From Gammaproteobacteria bacterium (GTDB taxonomy: Bacteria; Pseudomonadota; Gammaproteobacteria; Xanthomonadales; Wenzhouxiangellaceae), in NCBI GenBank assembly GCA_003567685.1, contig PWYW01000029.1, positions 1-64,000 of the forward strand: a DNA stretch of 64,000 nucleotides, given 5' to 3'. Made by a program: the position numbers and the translations under genes. Shown here one piece after another: positions 1-10,618 of the stretch (position 1 is its first letter; every line of letters begins with the position of its first letter). A model generated the notes under the pieces. The model had not been told where the DNA came from. It made no database searches and saw only the letters and a list, made by a program, of their open reading frames with translations.

Positions 1-849
1 ACGAACAGCCGATCTGACCTTCAGGGCATCGACGGTTTCGGCGACATCGTGAACGCGGACAATGGCGGCCCCGCGATCGGCCGCGATCAGATGGGCGGCG
101 ATGGACGCGGCCAGGCGCTGGTCCGGACGTTTCCGACCGGTGATGGCTCCCAGCATGGACTTGCGCGACAGGCCGGCAAGCACCGGGAAGCCCAGATCGG
201 CCAGGCGCCCCAGCTCGGCCAGCAGCCTGAGATTGTGGTCAAGCGTCTTGCCGAAGCCAAAGCCCGGGTCGATCACGATATGGCGCGGGTCGAGGCCGGC
301 GTCCTGGCAAACCCGGGCGCGCTGGGCCAGGAAGTCGGCGATATCATCCACGACCGATGCGTACCGGGGGTCTTCTTGCATGGTCCGGGGTTGCCCCTGC
401 ATGTGCATGATGCAAACCGGCAGCTTCAGCTCGGCGACCAGTTCCACGGCACCTTCGCTGCGCAAGCCATTGACATCATTGATCATGCGAGCGCCTGCCG
501 CCGCTGCCTGGCGCATCACGGCGGGTTTGACGGTGTCGATGGAGATGGGCACCGCCGTCCGTGCCACCAGGCCTTCGATCACCGGCAGGACGCGATCCAG
601 TTCTTCCTGCTCACTGACCGGCTCCGCGCCCGGACGGGTGGACTCCCCGCCAATATCCAGCAGGTCAGCGCCCTCCTCCACCTGCTGCAAGGCCTGCTCG
701 ATAGCCTGCTCGGCCGAATCGAACCGACCGCCGTCGGAAAAAGAATCCGGCGTCACGTTGATCACGGCCATGACCAGCGGCTGGCGGGTGGCACTGGCTG
801 AATGAATGCGATCAATCAGCGGCTTGTTGGAAGCAGATTCAAATTTCAT
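1..849 (-). CDS. folP: Dihydropteroate synthase (3' end cut by window)
   Basis: This gene is not in the ORF track because no stop lies inside the window; I translated it by hand from the ATG at 849-847. It should condense pABA with hydroxymethyl-dihydropterin diphosphate in cytosolic folate synthesis. The translation has the DHPS signature INVTPDSFSDGG near residue 30, DIGGESTRPG near 65, an SIDT segment near 100, DPGFGFGK near 200, and ends with a VRVHDV-type motif. The 283 codons present match the family's usual length of about 280, so only a few residues are missing. It follows ftsH as in the classical rlmE-ftsH-folP order, but a hairpin with a T-run lies between them, so folP may be partly uncoupled from ftsH. 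Confidence 0.95.
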   Translation of the reverse strand, partial: MKFESASNKPLIDRIHSASATRQPLVMAVINVTPDSFSDGGRFDSAEQAIEQALQQVEEGADLLDIGGESTRPGAEPVSEQEELDRVLPVIEGLVARTAVPISIDTVKPAVMRQAAAAGARMINDVNGLRSEGAVELVAELKLPVCIMHMQGQPRTMQEDPRYASVVDDIADFLAQRARVCQDAGLDPRHIVIDPGFGFGKTLDHNLRLLAELGRLADLGFPVLAGLSRKSMLGAITGRKRPDQRLAASIAAHLIAADRGAAIVRVHDVAETVDALKVRSAVR

Positions 850-884
850 CAACGCGTTCAGTCAGAAAAGCGGAGTGAGCAAAG

Positions 885-913
885 TAAAAACGCCGCCCCA
901 ATGGGAGCGGCGT
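885..913 (-). terminator. Intrinsic terminator between ftsH and folP
   Basis: On the minus strand a 7-bp GC stem (ACGCCGC / GCGGCGT) with a 10-nt loop is followed directly by five T residues. It lies 30 bases past the ftsH stop and 36 bases before the folP start, so it could end or attenuate the ftsH transcript. Confidence 0.6.
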
Positions 914-942
914 CATACGGCGGGGCGGGACAGACGCCGGGA

Positions 943-2868
<1,926 letters not shown>

Positions 2869-2959
2869 AACCGGTCTCCATCCAAGCAATTGGCTCTAGG
2901 TTGCTGCGAGTTTACGCCCCAAGGGTCAGCGTCGTGAGAACACACCATAACCGATGCAT

Positions 2960-3571
2960 TCAAGGGTTTTTCAGGCCCTGCCCGACCAGATACACCTCCC
3001 GACTTTCCGATCGGGAGGCCGACGGCTTGCGAATCTTCACGCTGTTGAAGGTCTGGCGGAATTCGCTGAGCAGTTCATCAAAACCCGCGCCCTGAAACAC
3101 TTTGACCACAATCTTGCCGTCAGGATTCAACCAATCCTTGGCAAACGCCAGCGCGAGCTCGACCAGGTAAATGCTCCTGGCCTGATCCGACGGCCCTACT
3201 CCCGATAGGTTGGGGGCCATATCCGACATCACAAGGTCAAGCTTGCTGCCGTCCAGCGCCGATTCCAGGGCACTCAGCGCCTCGTCTTCGCGGAAATCGC
3301 CCTCGATGAAGGTTACTCCCTCGATCGGGTCCATCGGCAAAATGTCCAGCGCGATGATAACGGCTCCGTCCGGCAACTTGCGCCGGGCAAATTGGCACCA
3401 GCTGCCGGGCGCTGCCCCCAGGTCGACCACGCGCCGTGCGCCGGCCAGCAGCTGGTCCTTCTCGTCCAGCTCCTGCAACTTGAACGCTGCGCGGGCACGA
3501 TACCCTTCATCCCGCGCCTTCTTGACGTAGGGGTCGCTTTGCTGACGCTTTTTCCAGGCCCGACTCGACAT
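2960..3571 (-). CDS. rlmE: 23S rRNA 2'-O-methyltransferase (Um2552)
   Basis: SAM-dependent 2'-O-methylation of U2552 in the A-loop of 23S rRNA, a late 50S maturation step (family knowledge for RrmJ/RlmE). The 203-aa protein has the FKLxELD lysine, the SAM loop VDLGAAPGSW, MSDMAPN with the catalytic aspartate, VKVFQG with the catalytic lysine, and SRSESREVY with the final glutamate, so the K-D-K-E tetrad is intact. It is divergent from yhbY across about 100 bases and lies upstream of ftsH in the same direction, the conserved gammaproteobacterial arrangement. Confidence 0.96.
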   Translation of the reverse strand: MSSRAWKKRQQSDPYVKKARDEGYRARAAFKLQELDEKDQLLAGARRVVDLGAAPGSWCQFARRKLPDGAVIIALDILPMDPIEGVTFIEGDFREDEALSALESALDGSKLDLVMSDMAPNLSGVGPSDQARSIYLVELALAFAKDWLNPDGKIVVKVFQGAGFDELLSEFRQTFNSVKIRKPSASRSESREVYLVGQGLKNP

Positions 3572-3674
3572 TCACTCATTGTATCCCCGTCAGCCGATGA
3601 AAATAGGAGCCGGCGCAGCAAGGTGGATGGCTGTGAGATAATCAGCGATGTTTCCAATCCTGAAGCGACCCCGA

Positions 3675-3968
3675 ATGGCTCTTAGCAACCAGCAGAAAAA
3701 ATACCTGCGCGGATTGACCCACCAGATTGACCCTGTTGTAACCGTGGCCGACAAGGGCCTGACCGACAATGTCATGGCCGAGATAGAGCAAGCCCTGGAT
3801 CACCACGAACTGATCAAGATCAAGCTTCGCGGCGACCGCGAGCAGCGCAAAGGCTGGATGAACGAGATTCAGAAGCAAACCGGGGCCGAGCCTGTTCACC
3901 AGATTGGCCAGGTCGCTTGCTACTATCGCAAACACCCCGAGAAACCGCGCCTTGCCCTGCCCGGCTAA
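3675..3968 (+). CDS. yhbY: Ribosome assembly RNA-binding protein YhbY (CRM domain)
   Basis: Small CRM-domain protein of 97 aa that binds pre-50S ribosomal RNA. Recognisable are LRGLTHQIDPVVTVADKGLT at the start and the EIEQALDHHELIKIKL stretch near 35-50, which closely matches E. coli YhbY. The track ORF begins nine codons earlier at 3648; I prefer the ATG at 3675 because homologues begin with a short M-x-L-S-x-x-Q segment. It is divergent from rlmE, so two ribosome-assembly factors probably share a promoter region. Confidence 0.93.
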   Translation: MALSNQQKKYLRGLTHQIDPVVTVADKGLTDNVMAEIEQALDHHELIKIKLRGDREQRKGWMNEIQKQTGAEPVHQIGQVACYYRKHPEKPRLALPG

Positions 3969-4001
3969 GCCTTCCCGGCCGGTTCGGCGCCTGGACTGGC
4001 C

Positions 4002-4379
4002 ATGCAACTGACCGAACACAAACCCGGCAATCACCACGTCATTCGACGCGTCGAGAACCACCGGATCACGGTCGATCAGACCGCTCTTGAGTCCAGTTTT
4101 ATTGTTGGGGCTCGCCTTCTTCAGCCAGACTGGCCGGTCGCAACGCTTGATGAATTGGATGAAACACAGTGTGTACCGCTGCTGAGTCACCAGCCCGAGG
4201 TCGTCCTAATCGGTTTCGGCGAGCGCCAGAGCCTGTTCCCGCCCAGCTTGCAATCAATCTTTCACCGGCAGGGCATTGGCGTGGAGTGCATGACCCTGGC
4301 GGCCGCCGCACGCACTTTCAACATACTGATGAGCGAGAACCGTCGGGCCCTGGCCGCGATGATCCTGCCGCGGGACTGA
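4002..4379 (+). CDS. Mth938-like domain protein (DUF498)
   Basis: A 125-aa cytosolic protein of the Mth938/DUF498 family (COG3737), whose biochemical role is not established. The pattern SFIVGARLLQPDW, then LIGFGERQ-type glycine turn, then GVECMTLAAAARTFNIL is the hallmark of the family, with the invariant MxTxxAxxTFN-like helix near 95-110. It starts 33 bases after yhbY and is probably cotranscribed. No catalytic residues can be inferred. Confidence 0.85.
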   Translation: MQLTEHKPGNHHVIRRVENHRITVDQTALESSFIVGARLLQPDWPVATLDELDETQCVPLLSHQPEVVLIGFGERQSLFPPSLQSIFHRQGIGVECMTLAAAARTFNILMSENRRALAAMILPRD

Positions 4380-4449
4380 GCCGGCGACGGGGCGATATAC
4401 TGCCGGTTGGCTATTCACCCGCGCCCGTCATTCGCGCTTTAAACCACCC

Positions 4450-6126
4450 ATGCGCCAGACCGACCACTTGCCTTTCTATACCCACCAGGTAGAAAACCAG
4501 CCTGAGCCCCTCATTGACTATCGGGCCTTTGGTGACGACCAGGCCCTGACCGAAGTTGTCAACCAGGCGGGCGGCGGCCACTGGTGGGAGATGCTCGAGA
4601 CCTACGGCATTCAAGCCGCGTCTGAACTGGCCCGACACGGTATCAAGGCCAACCGCCATCTGCCCAGGCTGAACACCCATGACCGCTACGGCCATCGAAT
4701 CGACCGGGTTGACTTTCACCCCAGCTATCACGCCTTGATGACCGCTGGCATTGGAGCCGGCATGACCCGACTAAGCTGGACCGGCGAAGCGGGTGGACGC
4801 ATCGCCCGTAGTGCCCTGATGTACCTCCACAACCAGTTCGAGGCCGGGACAATGTGCCCGATCACGATGACACATGCGGCGGTACCCGCCCTGCAGTGCC
4901 AGGCAGAGCTGGCGCGTGACTGGGTGCCGAGAATTCTTGCAGGGCGCTATGACGCCGACTTTCGGCCGGCTGAAGCAAAACTCGGCGTCACAATCGGCAT
5001 GGCGATGACCGAAAAGCAGGGCGGCTCGGACGTTCGCGCCAACACCACAACGGCCCACCCGATTGATCAAGCCGGTGGCGGCCAGGCTTACCGCCTGCGC
5101 GGCCATAAATGGTTCTGCTCGGCGCCCATGTCCGATGCCTTCCTGAGTCTCGCCCAGACCAGCGAGGGCTTGAGTTGTTTCCTGGTGCCCCGCTGGTCGC
5201 CGGAGGGTCAGCTCAACCGCGTCCAGATCCAGCGACTTAAAGACAAACTGGGCAACTGCTCGAATGCCAGCTCGGAAATCGAGTATCTGGATGCCTTCGC
5301 CTGGATGCTCGGAGAACCGGGGCGCGGCGTTCCAACCATTATCAAGATGGTGGCGGAAACTCGTCTGGATTGCGCCATTGGCTCGGCAGCTCTGATGCGC
5401 CAGGCGGTGGCCCAGGCTATCGACCACTGTCATCAGCGTCGTGCATTTGGCCAGCAACTCACCAGCCAGCCACTGATGCAAAACGTCCTGGCCGACCTGG
5501 CGCTGGAATCGGAGCTGGCGCTGCGTTTTGCCTTTTTTCTGGCGAACTGTTTCGAGCGCGCTGAAAAAGACGATACCGCCGAGGCGCTGGCCCGCGTGGC
5601 GACCCCGATTGCCAAGTACTGGCTATGCAAGCGGGCCGTGCATGTCGTCAACGAGGCCCAGGAGTGCCTCGGCGGGGCCGGTTACGTCGAGGATTTCATC
5701 CTGCCCAGGCTGTTTCGCGAGGCACCCGTCAATGCGATCTGGGAGGGCTCAGGCAATGTCCAGTGCCTGGACGTTCTGCGCGCGTGCAAGCGCGATCCGG
5801 CTTGTTTGCCGGCGCTCGAGTCCTGGTTGGCACCGATGATGTCCGCCTGGCCTGAAGCCTCGCCGTGGCTTGGCCAGGCCACGAAGGGGCTAAGCGATCC
5901 GGATCAGGCGCCAATACTCGCCCGACAAACCGTCGAGGCCCTGGCGCTGTTGATCCAGGCTCGATTGGCCCATGAAAGCGGCAACGACACCCTGATTGCC
6001 CTGGTTCGGGCCGGTCGCCTCAAGGCCGGCAATCCGTCCCTGTTCGGAACACTCCCGACGCCCCTGCCCCTTGGCCGCATGATCGAGCGGGCCAGTCCTC
6101 GACCCTTGGACAGGAAAGCGCCATGA
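4450..6126 (+). CDS. aidB: AidB-type acyl-CoA dehydrogenase
   Basis: FAD flavoprotein of 558 aa in the acyl-CoA dehydrogenase fold, AidB subfamily. E. coli AidB is induced by alkylating agents and binds DNA, with weak isovaleryl-CoA dehydrogenase activity. Subfamily marks visible here include the long N-terminal segment with FHPSYHALM, CPITMTHAAVPAL, GMAMTEKQGGSDVRANTT, HKWFCSAPMSDAFL, RLKDKLGNCSNASSEIE and ECLGGAGYVED near the C-terminus. The stop overlaps the start of the next gene (ATGA), so the two are translationally coupled. A plain catabolic acyl-CoA dehydrogenase is the alternative, but the motifs favour AidB. Confidence 0.88.
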   Translation: MRQTDHLPFYTHQVENQPEPLIDYRAFGDDQALTEVVNQAGGGHWWEMLETYGIQAASELARHGIKANRHLPRLNTHDRYGHRIDRVDFHPSYHALMTAGIGAGMTRLSWTGEAGGRIARSALMYLHNQFEAGTMCPITMTHAAVPALQCQAELARDWVPRILAGRYDADFRPAEAKLGVTIGMAMTEKQGGSDVRANTTTAHPIDQAGGGQAYRLRGHKWFCSAPMSDAFLSLAQTSEGLSCFLVPRWSPEGQLNRVQIQRLKDKLGNCSNASSEIEYLDAFAWMLGEPGRGVPTIIKMVAETRLDCAIGSAALMRQAVAQAIDHCHQRRAFGQQLTSQPLMQNVLADLALESELALRFAFFLANCFERAEKDDTAEALARVATPIAKYWLCKRAVHVVNEAQECLGGAGYVEDFILPRLFREAPVNAIWEGSGNVQCLDVLRACKRDPACLPALESWLAPMMSAWPEASPWLGQATKGLSDPDQAPILARQTVEALALLIQARLAHESGNDTLIALVRAGRLKAGNPSLFGTLPTPLPLGRMIERASPRPLDRKAP

Positions 6127-7598
6127 CCGCAAGACCAACAGCCGGCAACACACCCGACACCCTGATCATCCTTCTGGGCATCGCACTGGCGCTGGTCGCC
6201 CTGAGCTTCCTGGTTCCTGCTGGCAGTTTTGACGTGGGTCTGGATGCTGAAGGCCAGCCCCTGCCCATTGCGCTGGACAGTTTCCAGCTGTCCGAGGAAG
6301 GCCCGCCGGGAACCGCCCTGTTTCGAGCCGACCCCGCATCCATAGGCTTTCTCAACGCACCGTTCGAAGGCCTGACCTCAGGAGGCAGGCACTCGGCAGC
6401 GGTGGGCATCATGGCATTCTTGCTGATTGTCGGCGGGGCCTTTGGCGTGATACTTCGCACTGGTTGCGTTGACCGCGGAATTCGCGCCCTGATCAATCGG
6501 ACAGAGAAAGATCCCATCGTCATCCTGCCCCTTCTGTTTGGGCTGTTTTCCCTGGGCGGTGCAATTTTCGGCATGAGCGAGGAGACGATTGCCTTCGTAA
6601 TCCTGCTCGCCCCGGTAATCGTCCGCCTGGGTTTTGACGCCATCACTGCCGTTCTGGTCACCTTCGTCGCGTCGCGTGTGGGGTTTGCGGCCAGCTGGAT
6701 GAATCCGTTCAACGTAGCCATTGCCCAGGGAATTGCCGATGTTGAACTTCTGTCCGGTGCGCCCTTTCGCATGGTGATGTGGGTGATATTTACCCTGATA
6801 GGCATGTCCATCACCGTCTGGTGGGCCCGAAAAGTCAAGGCAGACCCCACGTGTTCGCCGGTCCATGCCAGTGATCAGGCATTCCGCGACAGCCAGGGCA
6901 GCACCCTGGCCGGCGGGGATTTCGACTGGCGGGACCGACTGGCCATCCTGATGATTCTCGGGGGTGTTGTCTGGGTCATTTGGGGCGTCACTGCCCGCGG
7001 GTACTACATTCCTGAAATTGCGACCCAGTTCTTCACGCTTGGTCTTGTCATCGGCTTGCTCTACTGGCTACCGGGCAACCACCGGTTATCGGCCAACGAA
7101 CAGGCAGCCGCCTTTCGTTCCGGCGCTGCCGGGCTGGTACCGGCCGTGCTGGTCGTGGGCATGGCTGCAGGCCTGGTGTTGCTGTTGGGCGGGACTGAGC
7201 CAACCCAGGCTTCGGTCATGAACACCATTTTGTTCGCCATGGCCAGCATTCTTGGCCATCTGCCGGAAATCGTCTCGGCGTGGTTGATGTTCATGGTCCA
7301 GGCCATCCTGAATTTTCTGGTGCCGTCGGGCTCTGGCCAGGCCGCTCTGACCATGCCGTTGATGGCGCCATTAGGGGACCTTGTCGGCATCCAAAGGCAA
7401 GTAACCGTGTTGTGTTTCCAGTTGGGCGACAGCCTGACCAACCTGATCATTCCCACCTCGGCCACGCTGATGGGCGTGCTCGGTGCGGCCCGAATTGACT
7501 GGGCAGTCTGGGCACGCTGGATTCTGCCTTTTCTTGGACTCTACGTTGCCATGGCCCTGGGGTTTATCGGCATAGCCGTGATGATCGGTTACCAGTAA
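6123..7598 (+). CDS. YfcC-family membrane transporter
   Basis: Inner-membrane protein of 491 aa with about a dozen hydrophobic segments, in the YfcC family (COG1288), related to C4-dicarboxylate and basic amino acid carriers. Helpful stretches are FGLFSLGGAIFGMSEET, FVASRVGFAASWMNPFNVAIAQGIA, and FLVPSGSGQAALTMPLMAPL near the C-terminus, the last being a conserved hairpin in such carriers. The substrate cannot be read from sequence. Coupling by a 4-base overlap to the AidB-type dehydrogenase suggests that the pair handles a common substrate, for example an amino acid or short acid whose acyl-CoA is oxidised. Confidence 0.8.
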   Translation: MTARPTAGNTPDTLIILLGIALALVALSFLVPAGSFDVGLDAEGQPLPIALDSFQLSEEGPPGTALFRADPASIGFLNAPFEGLTSGGRHSAAVGIMAFLLIVGGAFGVILRTGCVDRGIRALINRTEKDPIVILPLLFGLFSLGGAIFGMSEETIAFVILLAPVIVRLGFDAITAVLVTFVASRVGFAASWMNPFNVAIAQGIADVELLSGAPFRMVMWVIFTLIGMSITVWWARKVKADPTCSPVHASDQAFRDSQGSTLAGGDFDWRDRLAILMILGGVVWVIWGVTARGYYIPEIATQFFTLGLVIGLLYWLPGNHRLSANEQAAAFRSGAAGLVPAVLVVGMAAGLVLLLGGTEPTQASVMNTILFAMASILGHLPEIVSAWLMFMVQAILNFLVPSGSGQAALTMPLMAPLGDLVGIQRQVTVLCFQLGDSLTNLIIPTSATLMGVLGAARIDWAVWARWILPFLGLYVAMALGFIGIAVMIGYQ

Positions 7599-7618
7599 CA
7601 ACGATCATTCGTCCGGCT

Positions 7619-9019
7619 TCAATACAGTGCCGGACGCATTTCGGACAGGCGCCGTTCGGCCTTGCGCGCGTACATCTGCTGATCAGCAACCCGCAGCAGC
7701 CGGTCGGCGTTTTCGCCGTCAAAGGGGCAAATGGCAACGCCGGCAGACGCACCGATGGTCACCTCTTCGATACCCAGTTCGATCGGTGAGCGAATGCGCT
7801 GCAACAGCTCTCCGGCCACATCATCAATCGAACGTTTCTCTGTCTCGTCAGGCAACAGAATAACGAACTCATCGCCACCCACACGGACAGCAAAAGCGCC
7901 CGACGGCAAGCCACGTTGCAGTCGTTTTGCAACTTCGACGAGCAAGCGATCCCCCGCGTCGTGCCCCAAACGATCATTGACCGGCTTGAACCCATCCAGA
8001 TCGAGATAGATCAGGGCAAAGCCTTTGCGCTGTTGGCGGTGCCGATCAATGGCCACCGCGAGTTGGGTCATCAACAATCGGCGGTTGGGCAGGCCGGTAA
8101 GCGGGTCGTGGTTAACCAGGTGCTCAGTACGACGCCGCTCAATCAACAACAGCAGCCCAAAGCCCAGCACGGTCAGGGCGAGTAGATGGCCTGGCCAACG
8201 CAGCAAGAGCCCAAGACTTTCCGTCGACGCGTAATCCTCCCGACCCGGCACTGTCCAGGCCAGCTGCCAGTCCGCTCCGGGCACCCGGATATTCTGAATA
8301 ATCACACCGCTTGCCGGGGGGGAATCAAACAGATCGTTATTGCCGAACACGGGCAGCCAGTCATCCACTCCATGAGTACGCCGCCGCAGGGCATGAAGCT
8401 GTTCATCCATCTGTTCAAGGCCGACCGCAGAAAACAGGCTGTCAACGTCCAGCACCATGCTCAGAATTCCCCAATATTGGCCATCCTGGAGAAATATCGG
8501 CGTGCGATTGATCAAACCTTTGCCACCCTGCACCAAGGGAACCGGACCTGCCATCACGGCTTCTCTGCGGGTCATGGCCAGCTCAACATCCGGCCATTGG
8601 TCTTGTTGTTCCCGGTACGACAGCCCCAGCGCTGCTTCATTGCCCGCCAACGGGTACAGATAACGAATCACGTTGTCCGGTGCCAGACCGATATTTCTGA
8701 CGTGTTGACCCTGCCGTACAACCTGGGCCAGTGCGGCTTCTACGCGCGTCGAGTCAAGATCATCACCATGTGCATGAATATAGGCACTCAGACCCAACGG
8801 CAGGTAAAGTGCCGTATTGAGTTCTCCCTCTATGCGCGCTCTTAGCTGGCTTGCATCCCTGACTGCGACCGCACTGTAGTGATCGGCAAGGCGCTGCGTC
8901 TCCAGGCGGTAGACCTGTTCAACCAGCGAAGAAAAGCCGACAGCGATCACCACGATCATTACAAGCAGAACCAGCTGGAAGCGGCGGGAAATCGCCGGCT
9001 TGGCGGTCATGTCACTCAC
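7619..9019 (-). CDS. CHASE-domain membrane diguanylate cyclase (GGDEF)
   Basis: A 466-aa inner-membrane sensor likely to make cyclic di-GMP. N-terminal helix at about 13-32, an extracytoplasmic CHASE-type sensor domain to about 265 (with the IGLAPDNVIRYLYPLAGNE segment and NRTPIFL typical of CHASE), a second helix near 272-292, then GGDEF. The active site RVGGDEFVILLP is intact and the metal-binding DLDGFKPVND is present. The RxxD inhibitory site normally nine residues before GGDEF reads PSGA, so feedback inhibition by product may be absent. It converges with the YfcC gene, 20 bases away. The ligand is unknown. Confidence 0.88.
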   Translation of the reverse strand: MSDMTAKPAISRRFQLVLLVMIVVIAVGFSSLVEQVYRLETQRLADHYSAVAVRDASQLRARIEGELNTALYLPLGLSAYIHAHGDDLDSTRVEAALAQVVRQGQHVRNIGLAPDNVIRYLYPLAGNEAALGLSYREQQDQWPDVELAMTRREAVMAGPVPLVQGGKGLINRTPIFLQDGQYWGILSMVLDVDSLFSAVGLEQMDEQLHALRRRTHGVDDWLPVFGNNDLFDSPPASGVIIQNIRVPGADWQLAWTVPGREDYASTESLGLLLRWPGHLLALTVLGFGLLLLIERRRTEHLVNHDPLTGLPNRRLLMTQLAVAIDRHRQQRKGFALIYLDLDGFKPVNDRLGHDAGDRLLVEVAKRLQRGLPSGAFAVRVGGDEFVILLPDETEKRSIDDVAGELLQRIRSPIELGIEEVTIGASAGVAICPFDGENADRLLRVADQQMYARKAERRLSEMRPALY

Positions 9020-9033
9020 GTTAAACCGGGACC

Positions 9034-9438
9034 TCAGTCGGCTTGCCGAGACAGTGCCACCGGTTTCATGGCCGCATTGACTGCCACCATGATCAAGCGA
9101 CCCTCAATGGCCAGTTCCTGGGTTCCAGCCATGGCGTCCTCAATCAGGATTTGCACCCTGACCACCATGGACGTGCGCCCGGTTTCGACAACATCGCCAA
9201 TCAACTCGACAATCGAACCTTGCGGAATGGGCACTTTGAAATCGACCCGGTCCATTGACACGGTGACCACCTGGCGGCGGGCGTACCGAGTGGCCGCCAG
9301 GAACGCCACCTCATCCATCCACTGCAACGCGGTACCGCCATAGAGGGTTCCCAGCGGATTAGTGTCCTGGGGGAAAACAAGCTTGGTGATCCGGGTCAAC
9401 GCACCCTGCCTGCGCTCCTCCGCGAATTGGCTTGGCAT
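9034..9438 (-). CDS. Hotdog-fold acyl-CoA thioesterase (YciA-like)
   Basis: A 134-aa single hotdog domain that should hydrolyse acyl-CoA thioesters in the cytosol. The pattern FPQDTNPLGTLYGGTALQWMDEVAFLAA is the family's active-site region: N-x-x-G-x-x-x-G-G and the catalytic aspartate on the central helix. VDFKVPIPQGSIVEL follows, as in YciA. It starts 274 bases from oxyR, divergently, and is followed by the GGDEF gene on the same strand 15 bases later. Chain-length preference cannot be inferred. Confidence 0.85.
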   Translation of the reverse strand: MPSQFAEERRQGALTRITKLVFPQDTNPLGTLYGGTALQWMDEVAFLAATRYARRQVVTVSMDRVDFKVPIPQGSIVELIGDVVETGRTSMVVRVQILIEDAMAGTQELAIEGRLIMVAVNAAMKPVALSRQAD

Positions 9439-9633
9439 CCAAGACTCCCCTGAAACATCGAAGGCTAATCCGACAGTTTACTACCACCGCGACGACAGGA
9501 GGTACTGTGCCAGCTCGCTTCCATCCGGTCCGCGCACGGCATCGACAGGCAACAAACCGACCGATGCGATGAAGATGACCACCATGATCTACCGAGAGCG
9601 CACCGACATGAATAACTTGTTGATATGTTTTGC

Positions 9634-9648
9634 ATAGCGAAACGCTAT
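9634..9648. promoter_or_regulatory. LysR-type box (T-N11-A palindrome) upstream of oxyR
   Basis: ATAGCG-AAA-CGCTAT is a perfect 6-bp inverted repeat with three central bases. It meets the T-N11-A rule and has the outer ATAG...CTAT spacing of an OxyR half-site, although the inner T/A positions differ. It lies 64 bases before the oxyR GTG in the divergent intergenic region, which fits autoregulation. A clean second half-site was not found. Confidence 0.5.
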
Positions 9649-9711
9649 AGTGAAATCGTAGCCTAGTGACCTGCCCATGGCAGTACGCCTGCCGACGACC
9701 GGAACGACAAC

Positions 9712-10614
9712 GTGAATATTCGAGCCATCCAGTACCTGGTGACCCTTGCCGAAGTAAAACACTTCAGCAGGGCCGCCGATATCTGTTTTGTCAGCCAGCC
9801 CACCCTGAGCACCCAGATTCGCAAGATCGAGGAAGAGCTGGGGGTTCAACTGGTCGAGCGGTCACCACGACAGGTAATGCTCACCCGTGTTGGCGAAGAG
9901 GTGGTCGAACGGGCTCGCCGCGTTCTCGACGAAGTCGAAGCGATGAAGGCCGTCGCCCGTCGCTCCCGCGATCCGCACAGCGGCACCCTCAGGCTGGGTA
10001 TTTTCCCAACGCTGGCCCCCTACTTCCTGCCGCACGTGGTGCCGACCATTCGCCACCGCTATCCCCGACTTACCCTGCGGCTGTTCGAAGAAAAGACCGA
10101 GGATATCCTGGATATGCTGGATCACGGACGTCTGGATGGCGGCCTTCTCGCTCTTCCGGTCAGCAACGAGCAACTGGTCACCCGTCGTCTGTTTGAAGAA
10201 CCGTTTGTCCTCGCCGTGCCGGACGGACACCCGCTATGCAAACAGAGCGCATTGACGACTGCCGATCTTCAGGATCAGGAGTTGCTGTTGCTGGAAGACG
10301 GGCATTGCCTCAGGGACCAGGCACTGGATATCTGCCGAACCGCGGGCGCTCATGAAAAACTGGATTTCCATGCGACCAGCATGGAAACTCTCCGCCAAAT
10401 GGTGGCTGCCAACACCGGCATCACCCTGTTGCCGGTGTTGTCGGTCAAGCCACCGATTGCTCCAACCGACAACCTGGTCATCAAACCCTTTGCCGGACCG
10501 GCACCCAAGCGAGTGATTGCCATGGTCTGGCGCAAGTCCTCTGCGCTGGGTGACTTTCTCGACGAACTGGCCATGCTGTTCGCCGACATCGACCCGACAC
10601 TGCTCGAGCCCTGA
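9712..10614 (+). CDS. oxyR: Hydrogen peroxide-sensing regulator OxyR
   Basis: LysR-type activator of peroxide defence, 300 aa, starting at GTG. The N-terminal winged helix (QYLVTLAEVKHFSRAADICFVSQPTLS) is followed by the substrate domain. The OxyR redox signature is intact: GHCLRDQALDIC has the two cysteines nine residues apart, matching C199 and C208 of E. coli, and is followed by TSMETLRQMVAANTGITLLP. No catalase or ahpC is adjacent, so its targets are elsewhere; a peroxiredoxin gene lies about 29 kb away in this window. A palindromic LysR box lies upstream. Confidence 0.95.
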   Translation: MNIRAIQYLVTLAEVKHFSRAADICFVSQPTLSTQIRKIEEELGVQLVERSPRQVMLTRVGEEVVERARRVLDEVEAMKAVARRSRDPHSGTLRLGIFPTLAPYFLPHVVPTIRHRYPRLTLRLFEEKTEDILDMLDHGRLDGGLLALPVSNEQLVTRRLFEEPFVLAVPDGHPLCKQSALTTADLQDQELLLLEDGHCLRDQALDICRTAGAHEKLDFHATSMETLRQMVAANTGITLLPVLSVKPPIAPTDNLVIKPFAGPAPKRVIAMVWRKSSALGDFLDELAMLFADIDPTLLEP

Positions 10615-10618
10615 ACGT

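Noticed and set aside
49-805. Two plus-strand ORFs of about 250 aa at the left edge
   Set aside because: Both are shadows of the truncated folP gene on the minus strand, which has the full DHPS motif set.
3642-4190. 182-aa minus-strand ORF
   Set aside because: Shadow of yhbY and the Mth938-like gene, both of which have clear family motifs on plus.
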